Source: Paragorgia papillata
Lineage: Eukaryota > Cnidaria > Anthozoa > Scleralcyonacea > Coralliidae
DNA: 64,000 bases
Assembly: GCA_035771165.1 (NCBI GenBank)
Contig: JAWNZC010000291.1
Span: 345,001-409,000 of the forward strand
Direction of reading: 5' to 3'
The notes below the pieces were generated by a model that had not been told where the DNA came from, did no database searches, and worked only from the letters and a program-made list of their open reading frames with translations. Shown here piece by piece: positions 40,600 through 52,700 of this stretch. The stretch's first letter is position 1. Each line of letters opens with the position of its first letter. Made by a program: the position numbers and the translations under genes.

Positions 40600-40800
40600 A
40601 AAATAGACATGGTTTGGAAACCCGGAAAACTTCAAAGCGGTTAACAATCAAGCTACGATTCATGTTGAAAGTTTATACTAAAATACAATGTGTTCAGTGA
40701 CCGTGCACCATGCACAAAAATGCATAAAGGTGAACAAAAAGATAGACCAAAACTTTAGCTGAGTTTCCAGACCATATATATCTCGATTGATTATGGTGAG
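40600..40800. mobile_element. MITE of the TGGTTTGGAAAC family, copy 2
   Basis: CATAGTTAATAGAAAATAGA at the left as in 62350-62671, then AAACTTCAAAGCGGTTAACA and AAAATGCATAAAGG. The right end is worn. Confidence 0.7.
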
Positions 40801-41380
40801 AGTTAGGGGTCAGGCCTTCATAAAGCACTTGGGTTACGTTGGACATGAATGTGTAACTAAGCGTGCTTCATTGTCACTGAATTTGAAATAGCCTTTAATA
40901 CCTTCATCATTCCTTCATCAGATTTGGTCGCTTGTGAATAAGTAAATACTTCGTGTTCCATACCTTGCTCCTTAAAAAGCTTCACACAGTAAGAAAAGCA
41001 GCTCTGCTGTCATCGTCCATTTATGCTTCTTTATCCTCGACTAGTTCTTGTCATGTCCTTATCTTTTAACAATCCAAGCAAAACTATCGTCAGCCGTTTA
41101 CCGGTAAACTCGCACAGTTCAACGTTTAGAAAACGATCTTTTCGAAGACAAATATGCAAATATACGAGCAACTAACAACTAATTTGACTATTCCCTTTTG
41201 ACAAAGAAATTAATGATATACTTAAAATCACTGAAGCAGTAAGCATGCGGGGATGAGAAGGAATTACAAAGAAATCCTCTGGGATTTAAGCTATGCATGG
41301 TAGAACACTACAGTGCGCACGTAAGACCCGTTATTGGAGGTTTTTCCTCTGAGGATATTCCCTGCCATTGTCTATATATA

Positions 41381-41868
41381 CAGTGTGTATAAAAAAAAAC
41401 TGAACCCTTAGAAAACAACCTATTGTAGTAGTTTGAAAGCCCTAAAAGCGCTCCGTTATAAATTAATCAGCACATAAGTTAAACGAAGCGAAAAAGCTTT
41501 TAAATACTTTCACCATGCATACACTTCAAGTTATCTTAATTTCCCAGGTGTATAAGACCGTGTGTTTTACGCATCTGTGGGTTCAGCGAAGTGCTTAGGG
41601 CTTTCAAACTACTACAATAGGAGTTGTTTTCTAAGGGGATTGATTAGCCACGCGATTGATTAGGATCTCACTGTGGATTTGAAACTCGCGTAAACTAAAT
41701 GTACAAAGAAGAATTGGTTTAGTTTAGATGTAAACGAAACCTAACGTTGATTAAAATCTATTTTTGTGGCCAAGGAAAGAATTTCGTGACACGAGTCAGC
41801 CCGGTTAGCTGGGCTAGCCCGGCTCATGTAAACAGCCCCTTAGGGTTCAGGTTTTTTGATACACACTG
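41381..41868. mobile_element. TA-flanked MITE with internal second insertion
   Basis: Ends CAGTGTGTAT and ATACACACTG flanked by TA (41379-41380, 41869-41870); next inward, ACTGAACCCT and GGGTTCAG. A hairpin around GTAGTAGTTTGAAAGCCCT fills 41402-41640, after which the symmetry breaks and a block ending GGGCTAGCCCGGCTCATGTA is inserted. Confidence 0.75.
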
Positions 41869-41929
41869 TATATGTCTGTTTTAGTGTAATTATGTATTTT
41901 AGTTTTTAAGTCTTGTCTATAATTTTGTA

Positions 41930-42229
41930 CTGGCGAAGCTTATAAATAAAAGTGCTGATTACATGAGGCAAATCTTCTCTTGCGGCTGAGGAATGAATTT
42001 CGTGTACGAACTAGCCAGCCCGCGGGCTCATTTAAACAGCCCTTATTTAAAATTTCGTTTTTCTTCTAAGCTCTCGGTTGGAACTCATGATTTGAGGACA
42101 AAGGTAACTTTCCCGTCCGTTTCTGTCCTAAAGAAAAGTTTCCTGATTGGAAACGAGTCTTTACAGACAAATTATAATACATCCTTTCCTAATTCTTTCT
42201 CAAAAAAGTCTAAAACAAGAGCATAGTAA
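41930..42229. other. Region downstream of the ABHD14-like gene
   Basis: Contains another CCCGCGGGCTCATTTAAACA element edge near 42015; no gene. Confidence 0.35.
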
Positions 42230-43771
42230 TTATTTTTTTGGTACAATATTTTCTTTTCTGCCTGTTCCTTGCAGTAGAAATCTTTTTAATAATCTATGAA
42301 ATGCGTTTGGCTGATCGACGTAGCAGTCGTGATTTGCATTGGGCAACGCATAAATCTTCTTATTCGCCAAATGTTCTAAACTATCCAAAGACGAAACATG
42401 AAGAGTAGTGCTATCGTCCTCGCCAAATAATACCAAAGTTGGTAAAGATAATTTCTCGTAGCGCGATGTGGGATACTTGGCTGTGAAATGCGGAGCAATA
42501 AAGACGACGCCTTTGAGAAGAGATGGCACACTCATTACCATGGGAACTGAGTAAATACCACTTTTGCTAGGCGAGACCAAGATACGGTCAGTACTAGGCG
42601 AGAGTTTCAACATCATGGCCGCTAAAAGTCTGGATCTCTCAACAGCCGTAGGTGGCTCAACAGTGTCAGTAGATTCACCATAGCCAGGAAGATCAATGGC
42701 AATAACACGGTAGCCATCTTTGGCTAAAACGTAAAGAGTACCAATGATTATCCACATCCTAGAATCATATTTCTCCCCATGCAAGAGAAATACCGTTGTT
42801 TTAACAACTTTTCTTGAGCCTGATCTTGCTTCTCGATAAAAGATACGAAATTTGGGTTGCTTCTTTGGGAAATAGACACCCGTATTGTACTTGATGTCTT
42901 CCCTTTTCATTTGAGCGAGTGACAGCTCCTCTTTGTTCTCCGGAGAAACTTGATTTAAATCCTTATTTGTGGGAAATTCTTTAGTTACAGAAACTGTAGT
43001 TATTGGCTGAAAACTCACATCATTCGTCTTCTTCGACGACGTTGGCAATGGCACTCGTGTTTCTTCAGCTTCAGGGTCGTTGTTTCTTCTTTTTTGACCG
43101 TGAACCTGAAGAATAGTTATCAATTTTTCTAAAAACTTATCAAACTGAACGTCTCTCTTTTTACTTTCGTTTTTCTGATGTTGGTTAAACAACGAGAGCA
43201 CGGCATTCAAGTGAGATTGAACTGCTGAACCTTTTGTTTCTTGCTGTTGTTCTTTGCTTTGCTTTGTATCGCTTGGTATTTCGTTTATCGTAGAAACGTT
43301 CTTGGCCGTATTCCCAGGATCAACCCCGACGCCTTCTTCGTTGTTGTTGTGGCCGACAAACGCCTTTTCTTGCAACGTTTGACCTCCATTTTCATGTGGA
43401 CGAACATCCTCTTTCGCATCGCCTCGCTTCATAAAATTTAACTGAGGCAAAACCTTGCTTATGTTACCTTGCAACTCCGCAAATTTGTCCAAATGTTTGT
43501 ACAAATCCGGCACAAAATCTCTACATCGACCAAGCAGATAATACACGCCTATCACCATACACGAATACATAAAAAACTTCAGTAACACCTTAGATTTTCG
43601 TCGACACATTTTGGGGCTTTCAGTTTCTTTTGAGCCGGTCGGAGAAGTCCTGGTATTATCTGGGGCGTATTTCTCCAGACTGGCGATTGATGGCAAGTGA
43701 GCGTGTAATACTTGACAATAACTATATATATATAAGCGCGAAGCCGAAGGTCTGTATGCATGCAGAAACAA
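42230..43771 (-). CDS. ABHD14-like alpha/beta hydrolase with N-terminal membrane anchor
   Basis: Intron-less frame. The catalytic part (last 230 residues or so) follows ABHD14A/B: oxyanion motif VFLLHGEKYDSRMW, IDLPGYGES, nucleophile region SPSKSGIYSVPM (SPSxSGxYS in the family), acid FGEDDS, catalytic His NANHDCY. ABHD14B is a lysine deacetylase/hydrolase; ABHD14A is membrane-bound. A basic start MCRRKSKVLLKFF then a hydrophobic YSCMVIGVYYLLG segment predict a type II membrane protein. That Met, at 43609, is the better start because a TATATATATA box at about 43722-43734 would initiate downstream of the Met at 43771. Between anchor and hydrolase lie about 220 polar, low-complexity residues (Gln-, Lys- and Glu-rich), longer than in vertebrate ABHD14. 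It probably acts in Golgi/ER lumen or outside the cell; substrate unknown. Confidence 0.82.
   Translation of the reverse strand: MFLHAYRPSASRLYIYSYCQVLHAHLPSIASLEKYAPDNTRTSPTGSKETESPKMCRRKSKVLLKFFMYSCMVIGVYYLLGRCRDFVPDLYKHLDKFAELQGNISKVLPQLNFMKRGDAKEDVRPHENGGQTLQEKAFVGHNNNEEGVGVDPGNTAKNVSTINEIPSDTKQSKEQQQETKGSAVQSHLNAVLSLFNQHQKNESKKRDVQFDKFLEKLITILQVHGQKRRNNDPEAEETRVPLPTSSKKTNDVSFQPITTVSVTKEFPTNKDLNQVSPENKEELSLAQMKREDIKYNTGVYFPKKQPKFRIFYREARSGSRKVVKTTVFLLHGEKYDSRMWIIIGTLYVLAKDGYRVIAIDLPGYGESTDTVEPPTAVERSRLLAAMMLKLSPSTDRILVSPSKSGIYSVPMVMSVPSLLKGVVFIAPHFTAKYPTSRYEKLSLPTLVLFGEDDSTTLHVSSLDSLEHLANKKIYALPNANHDCYVDQPNAFHRLLKRFLLQGTGRKENIVPKK
43722..43734 (-). promoter_or_regulatory. TATA-like box of the ABHD14-like gene
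   Basis: A TATATATATA run about 115 bp upstream of the preferred start codon at 43609. It is a simple repeat, so support is moderate. Confidence 0.3.
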
Positions 43772-43969
43772 ACATTACATTATATCTTAATAACTTTTTG
43801 TTGAAGATAAGCCATGCAGTAGCTGCCAAGCAACATAACCAGTCTAACAAGCATCCTTGACTGATTGTTTTGTTTAATTAATTTAAATTACGTCAGTACA
43901 ACGCCACTTCAAACAAATGTAACTTGTATCAGTTATACATGTATGTTCGTTCGTATAAATCAACGTTAT

Positions 43970-44066
43970 TTAACACTTTGAAACCTGAAGACGAGTCTTT
44001 AGTATTTTACTAACGCCAGACGAGTTTATTCAGCACAGGGAGAGGTCCAGGCCTCAAAGTGTTAAC
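43970..44066. mobile_element. Miniature palindromic element, copy 2
   Basis: TTAACACTTTGAAACCTGAA to the inverse CCTCAAAGTGTTAA; same core as copy 1 at 8068, opposite orientation. Confidence 0.75.
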
Positions 44067-44129
44067 CGGCTAACAAAGATTCTCGGATGCCACACGGCAA
44101 GGCTAAATATTCAACTACAAAACTGATAA

Positions 44130-44135
44130 TTTATT
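44130..44135 (-). other. Poly(A) signal of the seven-thioredoxin gene
   Basis: AATAAA on the minus strand, 131 bp past the stop at 44266-44268. Confidence 0.6.
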
Positions 44136-44265
44136 GCAATCAGATACGACAACAAAATACTATGGAAATGTTAATGATTCTGCCACGTGCATGTGTTTTG
44201 TGTTTGAACTCACTCGGTTTAAGAACGTGGCCATGCTACATAAGAGTGTAATATTATGTTGAATA

Positions 44266-46213
44266 TTAAAGTTCATCCTTTTGATTAGTACGCATCTTCA
44301 GTTTATCCAAAGCTTTTTCCATTGATTCAACGACTAGAAACAAGAAACCATAACTAAATATAAGTATTTAAAAGTATAAAAAGCTACAAAAAAGTATAGA
44401 CAAGTATAAAAGTATTGTGTTAGTGTGTGTTTTCAGCTTGAAGTTGGTACAGTTTTTTCGTTTGTTTTTGCTGTACAAGCAATGATAATGACAAAAACAC
44501 GAGGAATAAGGAGGGAAAAAGGCGCCATCTTTCAGCTAAAGTTCTAAAGCCCACTCACGTGATTCGGCGTCCCAATAGTAGTACTTATTCTCCTTGTAAG
44601 CTATCTCAGGATTAACAATGTCAGTCATAATGTCACCAGAAGGATCTAGAATGAAAATTGAAAATAAACCCAAAATATGTTTTATCCGCATAATTAGTAT
44701 TTTTAAAATTTTATATTGACTTACACCAGACAATTTTATTCACTTCTGCTTTCTTCATGGGAAAAGCCCTGAACATTACTATACATTGCTTTTAATTCCT
44801 CATGTTCAACATATTTATTGTAATTAATAACATACCAATGAAAAACACCCTTGGAAAGTAACTTCCATCAATTTCAAACAACTCATCGTCTGGCTCTTCG
44901 TCATCCTAAGACATAAACAATTAATTTAATGTACATTTAATACTCTGATAATTTCTTACTTGAAAGACAAGCATTTTACATTAAGTAGTATAAAATTATT
45001 TTCATTGCAGATCTGATCAAAGTATAAAATAATAATTTTTGGGCAGCAAACTGTCAGCCTTCCTTAGCTGCTAAAATATTTATAGTTTTAAATCTTCGTG
45101 CTTACTTACCTCAGAATTAACCATAACGAAATGTCGGCTGAGTTCTTCAAACTTTGTAGAGACCATTACTTTCTTCTTAAGTGCTGAGTTAATGAAAGCA
45201 TCAAAATAAAATTATTTGGTTAGGAACGATAAATTGTTGCAGCGTCGGACTGGCCCTATGTACCGTTGTGTCAATGGCGCATGCGCCCCTTAGGATGCCC
45301 TTACTGCGCCCCTCTCCCGTTGTATAATATTATATTTGATATGTAGTGCAATTCCTATTTCAAAACCCGATTTTGGATTTATAGTCGTTTTACGTTTTAA
45401 TCAGTATGGTACAGCTAATAGTATATTGCGATTAAATAATATTTTAGTACGCTTCACGCAGCTGACAGCCTGACATGAAGTAACCACCTAATTAATGGTT
45501 GACATGTCCTCATGATGTATGCCTTGCATGTTATGGTGTATTCCTATATAAAATGAGTATATTTGAATATTTTGTTTGGTATTTTATATCCTTCAAAACT
45601 CTTTCAAACCCCCCTCAAAATGCAGGAAATGCTATCTCAGAGACTCTAAAATTCAAAATTTTCCGGGCGAGCATGCCCCCCGACCCCCCTAGAAGTTGGT
45701 CGCGCCTTCGGCGCTCCTTGCCCCACACGTAGTAAGTATTGCCTGTTTTGCCCCCTTGTTAAATATTCTGAAAGAAACCCTGACGGCGCCCCTCTCCCTA
45801 ATGGCACCGCCCCTAATACGGAGCCAGTCCGACTCTGAATTGTTTGTAATTGAGCTTGACGAACGTCCACCAAACGTTTGTTACATTGCATGCGCTACAT
45901 GTATACGTACAACTTATCATTTGTTGATAACGATATTGAAAGGAAAGATAAGAGAATGTCTTCGCTGTGAATTCAAGAGTTGTTTTGTGAGTTGGTTTAC
46001 CTTTACAAGCACTACACCAAGTTTTGTGAATGATTAATAACATTGGTTTGCCACTAAAAAAAGAAAAACAAGTAAGTTTGATAGTTTTCTATTCTCAAAC
46101 GATGACTATTATATAATTGAGAAATTAAAAACACTTCTTATAACACACTGACCTTCTTTTAGATTCTTCAACACCATCTTTATAACTGACCCAATTTATG
46201 TTTTCTCCAAATC
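44266..46213 (-). CDS. Thioredoxin unit 7 (WCSAC) and KDEL end
   Basis: [70 protein letters not shown], then a helix and QKDEL before TAA. The closest of the seven to the single-domain TXNDC12 layout, which also ends in an ER-retrieval tetrapeptide. Confidence 0.88.
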
Positions 46214-49200
46214 CTAATTCATATTTGTGATAAAAAAAGAAATTTTAGGAGAGTTTTGATCCTCAAAAAGAGGTAAAAAAACTCAATAAACTTTTATAAA
46301 ATTATGCACTGTAAATTATAGAAGTAGAGAACGAAAACTTCTTACCGTGATCTTTGCTGTCGTCTTTTTTAAATTTCTCCAAGGCATCATTCATGACCCT
46401 TATGACTAGGTGAAAATTAAAATGCTTAATTTTAAGAAAGGGTACACTCTTATGACACCACACCGCACCACACCACACTTCACCACATCTCAGCACGTTA
46501 CACCACACCACACCACACCTCCCTTCACCCCACCACACTTCACCTTACCACACCTCACCTCACTTCACCACACCACACCTCACTTTACCACACCACACCT
46601 CACTTTACCACACCACACCTCACTTCACCACACCACACCTCACTTCACTTCACTACACCTCACTTCACCACACCTCACTTCACCACACCTCACTTCACCA
46701 CACCACACCTCACTTCACCACACCACACCTCACTTCACCACACCACACCTCACTTCACTTCACCACACCTCACTTCACTTCACCACACCTCACTTCACCA
46801 CACCACACCTCACTTCACCACACCACACCTCACTTTACCACACCACACCTCACTTCACCACACCACACCTCACTTTACCACACCACACCTCACTGAACCA
46901 CACCACACCTCACTTCACCACACCACACCTCACTTCACTTCATCACACCACACTTCACCACACCACACCACACCTCACTTCACCACACCACACCTCACTT
47001 CACCACATCTCACCACGTTACACCACACCACACCACACCTCACTTCACCACACCACGTTACACCACACCACACCACACCGCATTACACCTCAACTCACTT
47101 CACGTCACCACACTACACCTCACATCACCTCATCCCGACATCTCACCACACCTCATCTCACCTTACCTCACCTTACCTCACGTCACGTCACATCACCTGA
47201 CCTCACAACACCTCACCTTAATATACCTCACCTCGCCTTTCGTATTGATTAAATTTAGCATACTTACTACTCCTTTCAAAGCCATGAGAGAACTTATATT
47301 CAAGATAATCTGGATCCATGTTATGAAGATCGGGTTGCACAACTCCCTGAGGGTCTAGAAGAAAATAGTTCGAAAAATATAACATATAAGCGACTTTACT
47401 TATTGAGGGTAACAAATGACAGTATTCAGATACTGATAATCCAATGGCCCTCACCTCCCCCCCTGATGGAACTAATTCATATAATTAACTGTGGAAACTG
47501 TGGTGTTGACTTTGCGGAGGGAGGAAAACCAGAGAACCAGGTGAAAACCCTCGAGGCACAGGAGACTGAGAACCAACAACTCTACTCACATAAAGCTAAG
47601 GCGGTCACCCTGCAACATTTTTAGATTTTAGATTTAGATTTAGTAACTTTATTGCCTATAGCAACTGGTGGTCAAACAGAGCGAAATGCCCCAATTGAAC
47701 ATGACTACCATGATGTAAGTGTTGGTTTTGCGGAGGGAGGAAAACCGGAGAACCCGGCGAAAATCCCTCGAAGCACAGGAGAGATCAACTACAACTCTAC
47801 TCACATTAGTTTCCAGCTCGACAACGGGGTCATTCCCAAGCGGTCACCCATCCAAGTACTCACCCCGTCTAACCGGGCTTAACTTTTGGTGAGAGGCAGC
47901 GCGCTAACAGCACACGCTACCCGTGCTTTTTTACGCCACCCTTGCAAGTTTTATAGTCATTTGTGTATTCACTGTAACTTCTTGTTATTGTCACTGTTCG
48001 TTTGATGTGACACGATGTTAGTGCTTTTGGTATACGAGTGGTTATGCTTTTGGTATGCCTCTGTTTCGATTTTATCTTAGCTTTTCAGTTCACTCTTGCT
48101 TTGTTTATGTTTAGTCCGAGACTTACCCAATATAAAAATTCTTGGAAAGTATTTTCCATCTACGTCATATTGCTCGTCTTCAGGTTCTTCGTCATCCTGT
48201 TAAGAAAGATTAAAAAAGGCAAAATATTTCAACCAGATTACGCTACATATTCGATATTAAGTAACATGGAACAACAACTCAATATGTTTATTCTTTGTAT
48301 TTCACAAGACCACCACCTACATGGAACTGATGCTAACTCATACCATATCCTTAAAATATTTCATTACGATACCAATCACGTAAATAATCTGAGGGTTTGC
48401 TATATTACGAACAAGTGACTTGCCTCTAGATTGACCATAGCGAAATATTTGCTGTACGCAGTAATTTCTTTCGAGCCATTAAAAACAGTTTTCAGTGCTT
48501 GACAAGCTCCACACCAAGTTTGGTGGATGATTAAAAATATTGGTTTCCCCCTAAAAAATAAATAATCAGAAATAAAAACAAAATATTACATTAGAAAACG
48601 GAAAAGCTATCAAAAACAGCCGTGTCCTATTTCAAGATCAAAAGCGCTTCTTTTAACAAATAAAACAGTATTATAGGTACGTTTTGTGGAAACACCACGT
48701 TAAATAAAATATTTTACGTGGTCTTTCCACAAAACTTATCTATATTACACTATCGCCATGAAAACTTTCAAATAATTAATAAAACAGTCTTGTTCATAAC
48801 AGACAGGTTTGTGTAATTGTTTTTATCAAAAAGTTTGCTACTAGTCAAACAGACGTACAACATTTACACACACTTACTTTGTTGTTGCTTCTTTTAATGC
48901 ATTGTCCATTGTCATCCAATCAATCTCGCTTCCAAAACCTTAAAATAGAGTTGAAGAATGTCAGCTAGAAAACATTAGACTCTATACGTATAGTTTATAA
49001 TAATTATAAACTTGTCTGCCAAACTTACCTCTGTCCAATGCTGGCTGAGTTTGTTTTTCTAACATTAGTTTCATGGATGCTACAACTAAAGACAATAATA
49101 AAACAATGAGAACACTATATAAATACAACGATAATGATAGATATATTTAATTCCCACCATCAATGCCATCTTGATAAAAGTATTTTGATTTCTTGTCGCG

Positions 49201-49495
49201 TCTGTTTTCATTCATAATTGTTTCATCGACATCCCCACTTGAATCTTGATTTAAAAAACGTTAAAAAAATTAGGATTAAACACAGACACACAAACAGACA
49301 GACAGACAGACGGACAGACGGACAGACGGACAGATCGACGGACGGACGGACGGACAGGCAGACGGACAGGCAGGCAGGCAGACGGACAGACAGGCAGACA
49401 GGCAGGCAGGCAAACAGGCAGACAGGCAGACGGACAGACAGGCAGACGGACAGACAGGCAGACGGACAGACAGGCAGGTAGACAGGCAGGCAGGC

Positions 49496-49528
<33 letters not shown>

Positions 49529-49557
49529 CACAGACAGACAGACAGACAGACAGACAC

Positions 49558-49604
<47 letters not shown>

Positions 49605-49680
49605 GGTAGGCAGGCAGATGGACAGACAGGCAGACAGGCAGTCAGGCAGACAGATGGATGGACGGATGGACGGACGGACG

Positions 49681-49732
<52 letters not shown>

Positions 49733-52700
49733 CAGACAGACAGACAGACAGACAGACAGAAATCAAACAAACAAATAAACAGTAAACAAAAATATTTACT
49801 TAAGAACAGTATCCTGGGTACGTAAGTTCCATCTAAGTTATATTTTTTATCTTCTGGTATTTCTTCGTCCTAATAAAACACAAATTAAATTGCTTGTGCT
49901 TGTGTTCACGTGTAAAATACTTGTGTTCACGTGTAAAATACTTGTGTTCACGTGTAAAATACTTGTGTTCACGTGTAAAGTGGTTGTGTTGACGTATAAA
50001 GTGTTTTGTGTTCAAGTGAAAGGTTTAAAAATTTCATATCTTCATCACCTCGACGTTAACCATAACGAAATATGTGCTGATCTCTTCGATGTCAAGTGAC
50101 ATTGCAAACTCTTCTTTTAATTCTGTACAAAAATAAAGAACACATTGCTGTAAAAATAACGCCGTGATGATGTCATAGTGTTTTATTAAGTAATTAAGCA
50201 GATTTCTGACGAATACCTTGACTAAATTTACACCAACTTCGGTGAAATATTAACATAATTGGTTTATTGCTAGAAATAGAAAACAACCTGTCTAAGAATC
50301 AAAATATTAACAATTTACAAATTATATAAGTTACACAAGAGTTTACATTATCTATTAAGAGATTAATTTACTCATAGTCATTCAAAATATGGTCTGAAAA
50401 CTCAGCTAAAGTCTTTGTTCTATCTCTTTGTTCGCTTTTATGCATTTTTGTGCACGGTGCACGGTCACTGAACCCATTGTATTTTAGTATAATGAACGAA
50501 TTATCCAATAGCAACGTTTCAGTTCAATCACTCAACCTAAAATCGCAGTTCATTATAGGCGCTTTGAAGTTTGCCGAGTTTCCAGACCATATCTCGATTG
50601 ACTATGATTTACTATGTAGAAATGCTGAACAAAAAACTGTTAGCTAAAATGTTATCAGATTTTTTCAATTCAATCTTCTATTTAATCATATTTAAAACCT
50701 ACCTTTCTTTTGCAGATTCTGAACTATCCTCCAAAGATACCCAACTGATATTTCCTCCAAAACCTTAAAAATTAAACAATTTAAAAGGCATTTGTTTAGT
50801 TCTTACAAAAAAATGGAAATGCAAGTATTTTATAAAAAAATCTCACCTGCACTGAAGTCTGTCTTTTTCGATTCTCGTTCTTCCAAAACCTTCTTCATGA
50901 TATTTGCAACTAGAAAATAATTCGTGCAAAAAATCGAGTTAATACACCGATGTTTCGAAATATAGGATTTATTTTCAAGTGTTAATATTCTGGTTAACAC
51001 GAAAAATTGATTTCATATTAATAATAAAAATAATAATAATAAAGAGTAATAAGAACCATTACCTTGTTTGTCGTTTCCATAAGAATAAATAAAATCATCT
51101 TTGTAAGCTGGATCTTCGTTATAGTACTTTTCTATTATCTTACCCGTTTGGGGATCTAAATAACAAACATACAAATAAATAAATATAAAAATAAAGAAAG
51201 AAGGAAAGAATAGAGGAACGAATGAACGAACGAACGATCGAACGAACGAACGAACGAACGAACGAACGAACGAACGAACGAACGAACGAACGAACGAACG
51301 AACGAACGAACGAACGAACGAACGAACGAACGAACGAACGAACGGATGGAGGACAAAATTTGATTTATGCTTTATAACTTACCAAAGAAATACAGTCTTG
51401 GAACATAAGCTCCATCAACGTCATATTCCGCTCCAAGCTCTTCTTTCTCGTCCTGGGTTAAAAAAGAAATTAAAGATTGATTTCGCTTTCATTTGTAACA
51501 GCAAGTCACAAATGACAATAGAGATCTTAAGCATATTAGGCGTTTTTGAGACACGGACGGTGACCGGAAGAACAGGAATACAATACAGAACTACTGAACC
51601 GCGTATTCTTTGAAAATACTTTTTTTACCCAAAACAAAGGCTATGAATAATCACATATCTAACTGTTAGCTCATAAGCTTAAATTTCATCTTTATTCCTT
51701 TATTATTTATTGTACTGTAATGAAATTATCCCCCTTAAAATACAAGTTTCAGTCTACTTTAAAAGTATGTCTCATTGTAGTAAAACAACGATGACAGGCC
51801 TCAACGTTCTAGCAGTTCCCGTCGTCTCAAGAACGTGAAAATGCTCTCAATGACGTCTTGTGTAGAACGACGACGGCGTTCACTTTGCTCTTGGAATTTT
51901 AAATTGCTCATTATCATTGTTTTGAATGAAAAATGCTATTGAATTAAAACGCCGTCCGTGGCAGTAAAACGTCTGTTGCTTAAGCTCTCTATTGTCAACA
52001 ACAACGGTAACGATAAAAATTGTAATAAACTATATTACCTGAACATTTACCATGACAAAGTTTGAACTAAGTTTAACAATCTCTTCCGATTTGGAAAAAT
52101 AAGATCTAAGAACTGCAAGAAAAAAGGTTGTAGAGTTTATACATGCATATCCCAAAGCTGGACTAAAAAATGTACATGAAGACCTTAAAAGACATAAACA
52201 TAATCTTTTTCTACTAACGTTTGCATGCCTTGCACCATGATTTATGTATTATCAAAAGCATCGGAACATTTCTATAAAATAACATAAGTAAAAATTATTT
52301 AAAGAAATACATATAAAATAAAATATAGCTTAAACTAACATCCGTCTCTCATTTTCATCAGTTTTGCGGGTTAACGTTGTGTGATATATGTTCTTGAGTC
52401 CTTTTCAGAATCTCGCGTTCATTCCGTACCTTTGTCTGTACAATTTTTTTCCATTTTCCAAACTTTCCCACTGGATTGCTTTCCCCCAACCTAAAACAGA
52501 ATTATTATTAAAAAGGATATAATAGACATTCTGCATGCGAGCAGTGTAAAATAGAAATTAAAATTCCATAGAAGTTTTGCTAAAAACAGTAACTCAATGA
52601 AAACAGAGTATTGTTTGGCTTTAGCTTTACCGTTGTGAAGTTTGCTCGAATTATTTTCTTTGTCAATCACCAATCTCATGCTGCGAACAACTAAAGAATA

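Noticed and set aside
46410..47252. Open frame of Thr/His/Pro repeats
   Set aside because: Translation of the CACCA/CTTCA satellite within an intron of the thioredoxin gene.
49218..49766. Frames of CLSV and DRQT repeats
   Set aside because: Tetranucleotide array; intronic and without exon features.
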